Shown here: positions 51,794 through 60,786 of the stretch, piece after piece
Numbering within the stretch: position 1 is the stretch's first letter
Layout of the letters: each line of letters begins with the position of its first letter
Assembly (NCBI GenBank): GCA_022824005.1
Contig: JAJEBG010000028.1
Location: forward strand, 1-63,073
Length of the DNA: 63,073 bases
Origin: Paracoccaceae bacterium
Lineage (GTDB): Bacteria; Pseudomonadota; Alphaproteobacteria; Rhodobacterales; Rhodobacteraceae
Direction: 5' to 3'
Position numbers and translations under genes: made by a program
The notes under the pieces: model-generated
Told to the model about the DNA's origin: nothing
Database searches by the model: none
What the model saw: only the letters and a program-made list of their open reading frames with translations

Positions 51794-51940
51794 TTAATTG
51801 GTCTGTTTGCTGTCTTGCCGAGATCTGGCTTGCTGCCGGCGTCGCTTTATATTTCTCTTGAGCGCCGCCTTCAGCCGGTCGTCCGACCGTTTAGTTTGGC
51901 GGTTGTCAGGTTTGACCGCTGACTTGGTCTGTTTGATCAT
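51794..51940 (-). CDS. Small basic protein encoded just upstream of murA
   Basis: A 48-residue reading frame from ATG 51940 to TAA 51794 encodes a very basic, helical peptide containing SDDRLKAALKRNIKRRRQQA. Its stop and the murA ATG are contiguous (TAAATG). Small Arg/Lys-rich proteins with the pattern RL-x-x-ALR-x-N-x-x-RR-x-x-QA upstream of murA are familiar to me from other alphaproteobacteria, which supports a real gene; the function is not known. The ribosome site is weak. An RNA- or ribosome-binding role is a guess. Confidence 0.65.
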   Translation of the reverse strand: MIKQTKSAVKPDNRQTKRSDDRLKAALKRNIKRRRQQARSRQDSKQTN

Positions 51941-52016
51941 AGCAAATCTTAGGGACTGTTTCATTTAGGGAAAACGAATAACTCATATCCAACAATCATA
52001 AAGGTTAAAATCCTCT

Positions 52017-52190
52017 TTATGATTCGGGCCTATATGGGCCGTTTGTCCAGTCATGTTGGACATGTTCCGCGAGGTCTTGGAGGCGGCAAGTTCCTCGTCT
52101 TGCCCAACGAGAATTTTGGCCTCCTCTCCCTTTGATGAACTGTCTGAGGTCTTCCTTCAGTTCAGGGCGCAACTTTACGGTCTCTGCCAT
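52017..52190 (-). CDS. Small hypothetical protein, possibly antitoxin-like
   Basis: ATG 52190 is preceded by GGAG with seven-base spacing, giving a 57-residue protein starting MAETVKLRPELKEDLRQFIK. The beginning resembles ribbon-helix-helix antitoxins or DNA-binding proteins (beta strand plus helix). The second half, GGQNSRWARRGTC and beyond, is arginine-rich and does not continue that pattern, so a frameshift may have altered the C-terminus. No toxin gene is adjacent. Confidence 0.4.
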   Translation of the reverse strand: MAETVKLRPELKEDLRQFIKGRGGQNSRWARRGTCRLQDLAEHVQHDWTNGPYRPES

Positions 52191-52754
52191 GATGACTCTC
52201 CACTGACATCTCTGCAATTAGCATAACTGAATCCATCTTGACAATGTGAGACGAAATGAACGTTCAAAGTCCGGTCAACTTGGTGGTCGCAAAATTCGCG
52301 ACCCACCGCCATTTGAATGGCCAATCCACACTATTTCAACGAGATACCCACTGACTCCATGCGGCCATTCTGCGAGGCGGGAAAAATATTGAAGCCATAG
52401 CCGATGCGACCATGTCGCGTTATCGAGACACGCGAAGTCGCACACTGTCGCATCTGGCCATCAAGATGGAATTCTTTCCTATCGTTGAACTCTTCGTCGA
52501 CATGGAAAAACAAGCCCTGAGAGCGAGCCAACATATTGAGATCAAAGACAAAAACAAGCAATCAGCCGACGTTCGTAGGAGATTTATTGGAATATGACAA
52601 AAAAAATTGGCAGATGACAAAAATATTCTTGTATCGTATCACAATCAATCCTATTGGTTTAGTTTTGATGTGGTCAAGAATACTCTTGTACGCATTGTGG
52701 GTACTTATTTGGGAATTCTTGCACGCATCCAACAAAATAGGAGGTGCTAAAGAA
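52191..52754. other. Intergenic region with a strong hairpin and a possible gene fragment
   Basis: A hairpin is formed by GGTGGTCGC (52282-52290) and GCGACCCACC (52298-52307, one bulged C) around AAAATTC; no U-run follows on either strand. From 52355 to 52597 the plus strand has an open frame that reads NIEAIADATMSRYRDTRSRT and RRRFIGI; it lacks a start with a ribosome site and may be the tail of a lost gene. The remainder leads to the strong ribosome site of the next gene. Confidence 0.4.
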
Positions 52755-54011
52755 ATGTTTAGAATGTTTACCAGTTTAACCTTTGCATCCATGCTGGCTC
52801 TGCCGGCTCTGGCTGACGAAGGTTTGAACAAACTGACCGCCATGCAAAAGACTGATGCCAGTTTCACGCATGTAGCACAGGATGGAGAGCGGGCTGACGC
52901 GCTGCGAAACATCCTACCTTATATCAATGTTCCCGATGGCTTTGAGGTGAGTCTCTACGCGGTGGTGCCTGATGCTCGGTCAATGGCGGTGGCGCCCCAG
53001 GGTACGGTCGTCTTTGCGGGTACACGCAAGGACAAGGTATGGTCCATCGTTGATCGTGATCGCAATCGAATCGCCGATGAGGTCATGGATTTTGCACCGG
53101 CGATTGCTTTTGATATTCCCAATGGTCCCTGTTTCTCAAAAGACGGGTTCCTGTATATTGCTGAACGCAACCGAGTCTTGGTATTTCCCGCCGCCGAGTT
53201 CTTTTTTGAAGGGCCCGACCCGGCCGTTGGAGTTGTTGTCGCTCAGGGAAAGTTGATTCCCGAGGAGGAAGAGAGTTTCAACCATTCGGCACGGGTCTGT
53301 CGCGTGGGACCAGATGGTCATCTTTATATTTCGCTCGGTCAACCATTCAATGTTCAACCGATCGAAAAGCTAGAAATGTATGACGAGATGGGTATCGGCG
53401 GCATCATCCGCATCGGCACCGATGGTTCAAATCGCGAGGTGTATACGCGGGGCGTGCGCAATTCAGTGGGTCATGACTTTAACCCTGCCACGGGCGAGTT
53501 GTGGTTTACCGACAACCAAGTTGACGGCATGGGTGATGATATTCCACCCGGTGAACTCAATCGGCAGACCGCGGCTGGACAACATTTTGGCTTTCCGTGG
53601 ACAAATGCTCGGGTAGAAATACCTGACTACAAAAATGTGCCACGGCCGGAAGGTGTGACGATTATTGAGCCACAACTCGAAATGACCGCCCATGCGGCTG
53701 ATCTCGGTATGAGCTTCTATAATCATGAGAGTTTTCCTGAACAATACCATGGGGGGATTTTCTGGGCGCAACATGGCTCGTGGAATCGCACCGTCCCGGT
53801 TGGGGCTCGGGTGATGTTCACCGCTCTTGACAGCGACGGCAATGCCGTGGGTGCTCAAGTTTTTGCGGACGGTTGGCTGAATGATGATACGGGTGAATAT
53901 CGTGGCCGTCCCATGGATGTCGCTTTCCTCGCCGATGGATCCATGCTGGTCTCAGATGACTTCGCCGGAGCCATTTGGCGTATTGCCTACAACGGCCATT
54001 CGGGCAATTGA
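52755..54011 (+). CDS. PQQ-type sugar dehydrogenase, sorbosone dehydrogenase-like
   Basis: A periplasmic six-bladed beta-propeller dehydrogenase of the L-sorbosone/soluble glucose dehydrogenase family. The signal peptide is MFRMFTSLTFASMLALPALA. Typical segments are VPDGFEVSLYA, ARSMAVAPQGTVVFAGTR, RGVRNSVGHDFNPATGELWF (catalytic His region), FTDNQVDGMGDDIP and AQHGSWNRT. The ATG at 52755 has AGGAGG upstream; the frame extends 73 codons further with no signal. It is followed at once by a dihaem cytochrome, the natural electron acceptor. The substrate is uncertain, and no PQQ synthesis gene is in the window. Confidence 0.88.
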   Translation: MFRMFTSLTFASMLALPALADEGLNKLTAMQKTDASFTHVAQDGERADALRNILPYINVPDGFEVSLYAVVPDARSMAVAPQGTVVFAGTRKDKVWSIVDRDRNRIADEVMDFAPAIAFDIPNGPCFSKDGFLYIAERNRVLVFPAAEFFFEGPDPAVGVVVAQGKLIPEEEESFNHSARVCRVGPDGHLYISLGQPFNVQPIEKLEMYDEMGIGGIIRIGTDGSNREVYTRGVRNSVGHDFNPATGELWFTDNQVDGMGDDIPPGELNRQTAAGQHFGFPWTNARVEIPDYKNVPRPEGVTIIEPQLEMTAHAADLGMSFYNHESFPEQYHGGIFWAQHGSWNRTVPVGARVMFTALDSDGNAVGAQVFADGWLNDDTGEYRGRPMDVAFLADGSMLVSDDFAGAIWRIAYNGHSGN

Positions 54012-54025
54012 ATACATTCTCAATA

Positions 54026-54592
54026 ATGATCCTCGGCGGGCTTTTGCTCGCCGGGGTCACTTTCGGTCATTCGCCAGCAGCCGACCTAGAATCGGGTCGG
54101 AAAATCCTCAAACAATGTCAAACCTGCCATGGCAAAGATGGTTATGCCAAGATACCCATCGCCCCACATATCGCTGGAGAACCTCAAGAATATCTCGTTG
54201 AACAGCTCTTGGCGTTTAAAAACGGTTCACGGCGGCATGAAATGATGACCTTGGTCGTCGCCAGTTTGACAGAACAACAGATTGCCGATGTTTCTGCTTG
54301 GTATGCAGCCCACAAAGTGGTCGCGACACTTCCCAAAGGATCTACCGTTAGCGACGCACCGGAACAATGTATCTCTTGCCATGGTGCCAACGGCCTCTCG
54401 GTGCAGGCTGGAGTGCCGAACTTGGCCGGCGAGTCCAACATTTATATTGAAACCCAGCTGAAAGCCTATAAACGGGGCAAGCGCACTCATGAAGTGATGA
54501 GTGAACTTGTCAAACCATTAAGCAACAAGGATATTCGGACGTTGGCCAAGTGGTACGCGTCAATCAAACTTGAGGTTTTGCCACTCGAATAA
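54026..54592 (+). CDS. Dihaem cytochrome c, c4/c553 type
   Basis: Two CxxCH sites are present, CQTCHGKDG near residue 31 and CISCHGANG near residue 115, each followed by a methionine-bearing segment in the c4-like duplicated layout. A hydrophobic signal peptide opens the protein (MILGGLLLAGVTFG). ATG 54026, 14 bases after the dehydrogenase stop, is preferred; an earlier ATG at 53975 lies inside the preceding gene. It likely takes electrons from the quinoprotein and passes them to a terminal oxidase. Confidence 0.87.
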   Translation: MILGGLLLAGVTFGHSPAADLESGRKILKQCQTCHGKDGYAKIPIAPHIAGEPQEYLVEQLLAFKNGSRRHEMMTLVVASLTEQQIADVSAWYAAHKVVATLPKGSTVSDAPEQCISCHGANGLSVQAGVPNLAGESNIYIETQLKAYKRGKRTHEVMSELVKPLSNKDIRTLAKWYASIKLEVLPLE

Positions 54593-54632
54593 AGTGAAAT
54601 TTGAAGGCCTTCACACGAATGGCAAAAAAACC

Positions 54633-55448
54633 TCATCCACCTTTCGCTTTGATCAAAAACGTCTCCCGCAAAATATCGCACAAATGTTTGGCGTAAGTCT
54701 CGGGGGCCTCAACACAGGTGAGATGGCCGACGCCCTCTATTTCCAAATAATGGGCATGGGGAATTAATGCCGCTGTCGCGCGCACGATTTCGGGAGGTGT
54801 CGCGCCATCCTCGGAACCGGCGATGGCCCATACCGATTGATCAATGTGAGCGATTTCATCACTGAAATCAGCGTGCATAATCGCATGGCAACATCCCGCA
54901 TACCCTTCTCCCAAAGTGCGGCTCACCATCGCTTGCCAGCCCAATGTCGCCTCGGGGAAGCGGTCACGGAATGATTTTGAGAACCAGCGATCAATGATTG
55001 AGGGGGCCATCTCGGCAAGTTTATTTGCGCGCGCCATTACAATACGAGATTGCCACATGTCTTCGCTGCCAATCTTTGCGGCGGTATTTGAAAGGACGGC
55101 GGCGCGAATCCGTGACCGAGATCGCCGCATCAGGGCTTGAGCAATCAAACCGCCGATCGACAATCCCACAAACAGGCAATCTGAGACATTTCGTTTTTCC
55201 ATCAAAGCCTGCGCATCGTCGGCCAAATCATCTATCGAATACGGATAGGGTGGGCACTCACTCAAACCATGCCCCCGCTTGTCATATCGAATGATTCTCA
55301 ACCTCTTTGGCAAGTGGGGAAGGACATCATCCCAGAGTCTGAAATCGGTACCAAGCGAGTTGGCAAAGACGATCGTGTCCCAAGATGGATCGCCAATATC
55401 CTCGTAGTGGATATTGACGCCATTGGCTTTCATAAACGGCATGTCCAC
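54633..55448 (-). CDS. pcaD: Alpha/beta hydrolase, 3-oxoadipate enol-lactonase-like
   Basis: The fold is alpha/beta hydrolase with nucleophile elbow GLSIGGLIAQ, oxyanion region FANSLGTDFRLWD, acid in AGSEDGATPP and His in EGVGHLTCVEAPE. The LGTDxRxWD and RYDKRGHGLS segments are those of PcaD, which opens the enol-lactone in the protocatechuate branch of the beta-ketoadipate pathway. No other pca gene is near, so the substrate may differ. It converges on the cytochrome gene. Confidence 0.78.
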   Translation of the reverse strand: MDMPFMKANGVNIHYEDIGDPSWDTIVFANSLGTDFRLWDDVLPHLPKRLRIIRYDKRGHGLSECPPYPYSIDDLADDAQALMEKRNVSDCLFVGLSIGGLIAQALMRRSRSRIRAAVLSNTAAKIGSEDMWQSRIVMARANKLAEMAPSIIDRWFSKSFRDRFPEATLGWQAMVSRTLGEGYAGCCHAIMHADFSDEIAHIDQSVWAIAGSEDGATPPEIVRATAALIPHAHYLEIEGVGHLTCVEAPETYAKHLCDILRETFLIKAKGG

Positions 55449-55545
55449 CTCCCTTGCGGCTGGCGGGAATTCAAAAAGAAATCGATGGTTTGATTTCGAG
55501 AATGCAACGGAGGTAGCTTTGTCACCATTGAGACGAGGAAATTGT

Positions 55546-55621
55546 TGGCGACCCCTCGAGGATTCGAACCTCGAACCTGCTGATTAGAAGTCAGCTGCTC
55601 TATCCATTGAGCTAAGGGGCC
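55546..55621 (-). tRNA. tRNA-Arg (UCU anticodon)
   Basis: On the minus strand the acceptor arm is GGCCCCT with AGGGGTC (one G-U pair), the D arm GCTC/GAGC, the anticodon stem GCTGA/TCAGC with loop CTTCTAA, hence anticodon TCT, and the T arm CGAGG/CCTCG with loop TTCGAAT. The discriminator is G and CCA is encoded. It reads AGA codons. Length is 76 bases including CCA. It lies between the hydrolase and the complex I subunit genes. Confidence 0.96.
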
Positions 55622-55658
55622 CACCAGTGAATGATAGCAGATTAATTGAGTTTTGCGG

Positions 55659-55970
55659 TCAATGAGTCCAAGCCTCACGGCGATCAAAGGCAAAATTCTC
55701 TCCATAACCACGGGGCCGTTTAACGGCTCGTCGCCGGTTGGGAGAAGATACCTGAACCATCAGACCCTGAGCTTTAGAATACGCTATTGCGGCTTCTTTT
55801 GAATCGAAAGTCATTTTGACCTGAGACTGAGTATCGCTAGATCCTGTCCAGCCCATGAGGGGGTCGATTTTTCTCGCCGAGCTTGGCACAAATTCCAAAA
55901 CCCACTTGTTTGAATTGGCCGTGCCCGATTGCATGGCACTCCGGGCTGGTTGATAAATCCGAGCCTGCAT
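55659..55970 (-). CDS. NADH dehydrogenase accessory subunit, NDUFS4-like
   Basis: A 103-residue protein of the ETC complex I subunit conserved-region family, the alphaproteobacterial homologue of mitochondrial NDUFS4. MQARIYQPARSAMQSG, WVLEFVPS, PLMGWTGSSDT, FDSKEAAIAYSKAQG and RPRGYGENFAFDRREAWTH match the family from end to end. It stabilises the NADH-oxidising module of complex I. The tRNA-Arg gene lies 37 bases downstream. The 281 bases upstream (55971-56251) show no gene. Confidence 0.92.
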   Translation of the reverse strand: MQARIYQPARSAMQSGTANSNKWVLEFVPSSARKIDPLMGWTGSSDTQSQVKMTFDSKEAAIAYSKAQGLMVQVSSPNRRRAVKRPRGYGENFAFDRREAWTH

Positions 55971-56251
55971 CCGTCACTCCCTATTTCCTGCATTCAAATA
56001 TATTGCTATTTTTTGCTCCTTTTGCAAGAGCCTGCGTCCCGCCTTTTGTCCTCAGCGCGTCATGGTGTCGAAGCAAGCCACCTAGAAACTTGCCGATGTT
56101 TTTTCTAACGGCACTCTAACCTCGGAGTCTCAGAGATAGACTCGACAGGATGGTTTGATTTCTAAACGATGGCCTCGCGCCAATTGGTCATGATTGATCT
56201 TTCGTGAGTACAGAATTTGTCGTCGCTCAAAGTCTTTAACGGCTCTCCGCG

Positions 56252-57241
56252 TCAGATTGAAATGAGTTGCTTTGATAATTCGAGCACATTTGATGCCCAG
56301 TATTCTTGGGGACGTGGTTGAGAAACAGTAGGATTTTCTTTGTCGGGCTGACAATTCAACACCGCGTCGCGCCACCGCTCCGGGATGGCTTCGATTCCAT
56401 AGACTGAACCGAGCAACGCACCACAGACAGCGGCATTGGTTCCCGTCGCCCCACCTCGGGAGATGGTATCGACAATTCCTTCTTCAAGATTAGGTGCATG
56501 TAGCAATTGCCAAAGGGCGTTCTGCAACGCCACCAGAGCCCACGCCTGTTTGCCGCTCGACTTATCGATCCATGTCTTTCGTTGAGCCGCGTCTATGCCT
56601 TCAATGACTTCTTTCGAGATGGCCATATCCACGGCCCATTGACGCGCCAAACGGTAGAGAACTTGCGGATTCCCTCCATCGCTCACGGCGTTGGCAATGA
56701 TCAAGACGAACACCGCGTTGACTTCTTGGCAAACAGGGTTAGGATGCGTCAGAGCGGCATCTTTGCACGCCATATCCGTCACAATTTTGTTATCTCGCCC
56801 CGCGCCGAACAGTCCCAAAGGGCTGGCGCGCATTAACGCGCCATTGCCTTGGCTCGACGAGTTCATGTGGCCACACAAAGCGGCCGCAATGGTTTCGCCA
56901 CAATCGAAAGGTCCCGACTCAAACCAGTTTCGGTAGGCCGTGTGAATTTTAGCGATATCAAACTGACCCGATTCAACGAGGGAGTGCGCCAAGGCTAATG
57001 CCATTTCTGAATCATCGGTCGGTTGTCCGGCGCAGGTATTGAACACACCACCGTCCCTCATCTCCCTGACATCGTGGCAAGAAGACTTATGAAGGCTTGC
57101 CGCGTCGTCAAAAAACTCAACCTGACTGCCAAGCGCGTCACCACAGATTTGACCCAACAGACAACCTTGCGCGCGAGCCACCTGCCAAGGACGGTGGCAA
57201 GGTCGACGCTGATTGGATTTAAGAGGGATTTGTTTGTTCAT
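56252..57241 (-). CDS. ADP-ribosylglycohydrolase (DraG) family protein
   Basis: Family members remove ADP-ribose from modified proteins or small molecules using a di-metal site. Metal ligands are seen in GQPTDDSEMALALA (Thr-Asp-Asp) and, near the C-terminus, SRGGATGTNAAVCGALLG, with GDALGSQVEF at the beginning. At 329 residues it is full length. TTG 57253 is in frame, but ATG 57241 is preferred. No DraT transferase, nitrogenase or toxin gene is adjacent, so a role in nitrogenase control is not supported. It stands alone. Confidence 0.85.
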   Translation of the reverse strand: MNKQIPLKSNQRRPCHRPWQVARAQGCLLGQICGDALGSQVEFFDDAASLHKSSCHDVREMRDGGVFNTCAGQPTDDSEMALALAHSLVESGQFDIAKIHTAYRNWFESGPFDCGETIAAALCGHMNSSSQGNGALMRASPLGLFGAGRDNKIVTDMACKDAALTHPNPVCQEVNAVFVLIIANAVSDGGNPQVLYRLARQWAVDMAISKEVIEGIDAAQRKTWIDKSSGKQAWALVALQNALWQLLHAPNLEEGIVDTISRGGATGTNAAVCGALLGSVYGIEAIPERWRDAVLNCQPDKENPTVSQPRPQEYWASNVLELSKQLISI

Positions 57242-57472
57242 CTTGACTGTCAATTGTTGGCTTTAATGGCCAATGACTTGGGTATCAGGTTTTTTATTTC
57301 AATCCAATTCAGGCCTTTTGTCCGTCCTGCTTGTTTATGACACTCTCCCGCTATCCTCGGTTTGGTGCCGCCGCCCATCAATACGGACCTGTCGTTTTAT
57401 CTTCAAACTTGGCTTGGAAATTTCACACGGACGATTGAATATCCGATTCTTTCACACTGCAGGTCAAACCTT

Positions 57473-58234
57473 ATGCTCAAATTTAGAAAAATCCTCTTAA
57501 CGGTCATCACACTTACCCTCTCAATGATGACGGCAAACTTCAATTCTGCTGGTGATTCTTCGAGTCTTCAACAAGGTTTTACCATATCAAAACGTCTCTC
57601 CCATTCACTTTTAGGAACAGTCAATGACATGAAAATCTGCCGCTATCGCAGCGAGGATGGTCGCCTTCATTGCGATGTTGACTCTTCTTCCTCGGCAACA
57701 CAGACATTGATCGTCGCCAAAACTTTAAAGTCTCAATTGCGTCATCATGGAAGTGGCAGTCGAGGTCAAGTCGTTGTCTCCTCAGGCCATCATTACGGAT
57801 TTTCGTCGCCCGAGACTGTCACCCTCAACGATAGCAAGACAGCCTATATCCACTGTAAACTGGCCTTGGAATTTCAACTGTCAAATCAAGATATGTTCTG
57901 GATTTGGCACGATGAAATCCGTTTCAACCCGTCAAGCGCGATGGCCTATATCGATTCAAATGGCGACCAACTTGCCGATCTCGCCATTCGGGGTCACTGG
58001 ACGGGTTCCTTTACGGGAGTGAGGCGTTGGCAACCCATTGATCCGGCCAACAGCTTCTATTCGGATGCCCAAAGGAAATTCCCATCACGGCCATCGTTTG
58101 GCGAGGTCAATGGGTTGGGCAGGAGATGCGACATAACAAATGTCGTGGTCGCTAGACTTGTGCCACCCACTCCATACATCCAAGATACCGTCAGCGGAGA
58201 GATGCGAAAAATTCTTGGAATATCAGACGATTAA
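57473..58234 (+). CDS. Hypothetical exported protein
   Basis: A 253-residue protein with a signal peptide from ATG 57473 (FRKILLTVITLTLSMMTANFNSAG). The mature part is rich in Ser and beta-strand-like sequence, has a run of His-Ser near HHGSGSRGQVVVSSGHHYGF and an Asp-rich AYIDSNGDQLADLAIRGHW, which resembles a calcium-binding DxNxDxxxD loop as in FG-GAP/thrombospondin-type repeats. I do not recognise the family. An upstream in-frame ATG at 57362 would disrupt the signal peptide and is rejected. Confidence 0.55.
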   Translation: MLKFRKILLTVITLTLSMMTANFNSAGDSSSLQQGFTISKRLSHSLLGTVNDMKICRYRSEDGRLHCDVDSSSSATQTLIVAKTLKSQLRHHGSGSRGQVVVSSGHHYGFSSPETVTLNDSKTAYIHCKLALEFQLSNQDMFWIWHDEIRFNPSSAMAYIDSNGDQLADLAIRGHWTGSFTGVRRWQPIDPANSFYSDAQRKFPSRPSFGEVNGLGRRCDITNVVVARLVPPTPYIQDTVSGEMRKILGISDD

Positions 58235-58278
58235 TTCGCAGACTTGTTTGCCAAATGTCAATGGAAAGCCAGACAAAA

Positions 58279-59235
58279 TCAGAGCCGTTGCTGCCCCATA
58301 TTCATAAATCTCGAATGCCTCGCTTTGAGCCGTTTCGTGGGTTCTACTGATAACAGTTGATTCAACCATCGTGAGAGAACGGGGGCCACATTATCAATGA
58401 TTTCTCTTGGATGACGTTGTGCCCCTCCAACCGGTTCTGGAACAATTTCATCGACAATCCCAAGTTTCACCAAGTCCTGCGCTGTGAGACGAAGGGCTTC
58501 GGCGGCCTCGCGCATTTTTTCCGCGTCTTGCCACAGAATCGATGCACAACCTTCCGGGCTGATCACCGAGTAAATTGAATGTTCCAACATCAATGTACAA
58601 TCCGAACTCGCCAGCGCGATGGCCCCTCCCGAGCCGCCCTCACCGATGATAATGGAGATCATCGGCACTCCCAACATCAGACATTTTTCAGTCGAGCGGG
58701 CGATCGCTTCTGATTGCCCCCGCTCTTCTGCCCCCTTGCCAGGATAGGCCCCCGGGGTGTCAATCAGCGTGATCACAGGCAAGGCAAACCTGTCGGCCAA
58801 CTCCATCAGGCGGATCGCTTTGCGGTAACCTTCGGGGCGTGCCATTCCGAAATTATGTGCAAGCCGGCTATTCGTATCGTAGCCCTTCTCCTGGCCGATC
58901 ACCATGACAGGCTGGTCTTCAAAACGCGCCAAACAACCTACAATCGCCTGATCATCCGCGAAAGCGCGATCACCAGAGAGATGCATTCGTTCGTTAAACA
59001 AGACGTTGATATAATCTTTGCAATGCGGCCGGTTTGGATGTCGGGCCACTTGGCATTTTTGCCAAGGACTGAGATTGGCATATGTGTCGGCAAGAAATTT
59101 CTTGGCTTTTTTGTCCAGAGACCTGAGCTGGCGCGTATTATCTGCCTTATCTTGAGGGTTATCTTTGGCACGCAATTGATCCGCGTCAGCCTCAATTTTG
59201 GCAAGAGATTTTTCAAAGTCTAAATAATGCCGCAT
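58279..59235 (-). CDS. accA: Acetyl-CoA carboxylase carboxyltransferase subunit alpha
   Basis: It works with AccD to transfer carboxyl from carboxybiotin to acetyl-CoA, the first step in fatty acid synthesis. Landmarks are [83 protein letters not shown] and [12 protein letters not shown]. Full length at 318 residues. It stands alone with convergent unknown and downstream genes; accD is elsewhere, as usual. Confidence 0.95.
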   Translation of the reverse strand: MRHYLDFEKSLAKIEADADQLRAKDNPQDKADNTRQLRSLDKKAKKFLADTYANLSPWQKCQVARHPNRPHCKDYINVLFNERMHLSGDRAFADDQAIVGCLARFEDQPVMVIGQEKGYDTNSRLAHNFGMARPEGYRKAIRLMELADRFALPVITLIDTPGAYPGKGAEERGQSEAIARSTEKCLMLGVPMISIIIGEGGSGGAIALASSDCTLMLEHSIYSVISPEGCASILWQDAEKMREAAEALRLTAQDLVKLGIVDEIVPEPVGGAQRHPREIIDNVAPVLSRWLNQLLSVEPTKRLKARHSRFMNMGQQRL

Positions 59236-59362
59236 TCAAACTTCCAATTTTTGCTCGTGTATATTGTCCGATCTCCCATCCCTTTCAAACGTGATCTTCG
59301 ATTCTCCAAAAAAAGGGGCGAATTTGACACGGTCAGGCATATCTCTCAAGGTTTCAAGCCCA

Positions 59363-60532
59363 TCAGCAAACATCAAAAGCTTGCTCCAGACGTCCCAATG
59401 CATCCTCTAGCACCGATCGTGGTGTGGCAATATTGAAACGATGAAAACCTTGCCCGCCCATTCCAAAGGTCGAGCCATAATTGACCGCCACCTGTGCTTG
59501 ACCATTGATTTTCTGACGGATTTCCTCATCACTCAATTTCATATCGTGAAAGCCAACCCAAGCCAAATAGGTAGCTTCAAGCGACATTGAATGCACACCC
59601 GAAATCTGATTCATTCGCGCGTCAAACAAGCGTCGATTGTGATCAAGATATTGCATCAGAGCATCAACCCATTCTGCCCCCTCTAGCGAATAGACCGACT
59701 CGGCTAGAAACATCCCAAAACTATTGGGTGATATACCCAAGGCGTTCATTCGTTGAGCAAAGGTTGAACGAAGTCTCTCATCAGCAATAATCACATTTCC
59801 AATATGGGCTCCGGCGAGATTGAACGTTTTAGTGGTCGCCGTCAGCATCACCAGTCGGTCCATTGCCTCGGGCGCGGCGAGTGGCATCACAACATGTTGA
59901 TGCCCAGGCATAACGAGGTCATGATGGATTTCGTCCGACACTAGAATCAAGTCGTGCCGCTGACAAAAATTATGAACATCTCGCAGTTCGTCGCGCGTCC
60001 AAACCCGACCCCCAGGATTGTGCGGAGAGCAGAGAATGGCCATCTTTGCGTTTTCTTGCACCCATTGACCATAGACGGAAAAATCAAACTCATATCGGCC
60101 ATTCTTCAACGAGAGCGGGCACTCAATCACCCGCCGGTGCGCCGCTTCAATAATTTTTGCGAAAGCATGATAAACGGGCGTGAAAAGAACAATGCCATCG
60201 CCCGGCTTGGTAAAGGTATCAACAGCGAGGGCCATCCCATTCACCAGACCATGAGTCGAAAAAACCCAATCCGGCTCAATCAGCCAGTCATGACGGTTGG
60301 CCATCCACCAGACGATCGCCTCGCGATAACCCCTCTCATCACCATAATAGCCGAAAATCCCATTTCTGAGCATCGCCTCCAAAGCGTCCGTCGCGGCTTC
60401 AGGGGGTCGGAAATCCATATCCGCCACCCACATGGAGATACCACTGCTTTTTGGTACACCGAAGAGCGGCTCCATCATATCCCATTTCAAACTGTGGGTA
60501 TCACGCCGCTCAATGATTTCATCAAAATTCAT
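59363..60532 (-). CDS. patB: MalY/PatB-type cysteine-S-conjugate beta-lyase
   Basis: A fold-type I PLP enzyme, 389 residues. The opening RRDTHSLKWD and MWVADMDFRPPEA are hallmarks of the MalY/PatB branch. The PLP lysine lies in TATTKTFNLAGAHIGN. DEIHHDLVMPGHQH holds the pyridoxal-nitrogen Asp. Such enzymes cleave cystathionine or other cysteine S-conjugates to thiol, pyruvate and ammonia. The gene stands alone with divergent def. The symbol is tentative. Confidence 0.87.
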   Translation of the reverse strand: MNFDEIIERRDTHSLKWDMMEPLFGVPKSSGISMWVADMDFRPPEAATDALEAMLRNGIFGYYGDERGYREAIVWWMANRHDWLIEPDWVFSTHGLVNGMALAVDTFTKPGDGIVLFTPVYHAFAKIIEAAHRRVIECPLSLKNGRYEFDFSVYGQWVQENAKMAILCSPHNPGGRVWTRDELRDVHNFCQRHDLILVSDEIHHDLVMPGHQHVVMPLAAPEAMDRLVMLTATTKTFNLAGAHIGNVIIADERLRSTFAQRMNALGISPNSFGMFLAESVYSLEGAEWVDALMQYLDHNRRLFDARMNQISGVHSMSLEATYLAWVGFHDMKLSDEEIRQKINGQAQVAVNYGSTFGMGGQGFHRFNIATPRSVLEDALGRLEQAFDVC

Positions 60533-60786
60533 ACACGATTCCTTTTACCACTCACCGCCCTGTTTGGTCTCCCACCTCTTATCATGTCAAAACTCAAGTT
60601 GACACAAGTGGAAACCCACTCCTTCGAGTCCTTTAACTTTTGACGGACAGACACCAACCTCACATATTGGCAAAAGTCACAAATCCTATTATCAGTAAAA
60701 GTCAGGTCAACGAGAGTGATATCAACACCTCTTGAGCCTATCGACAAAGTCGCCGGTGGAACAGAAGATCAAATTCGAAATCCGAC

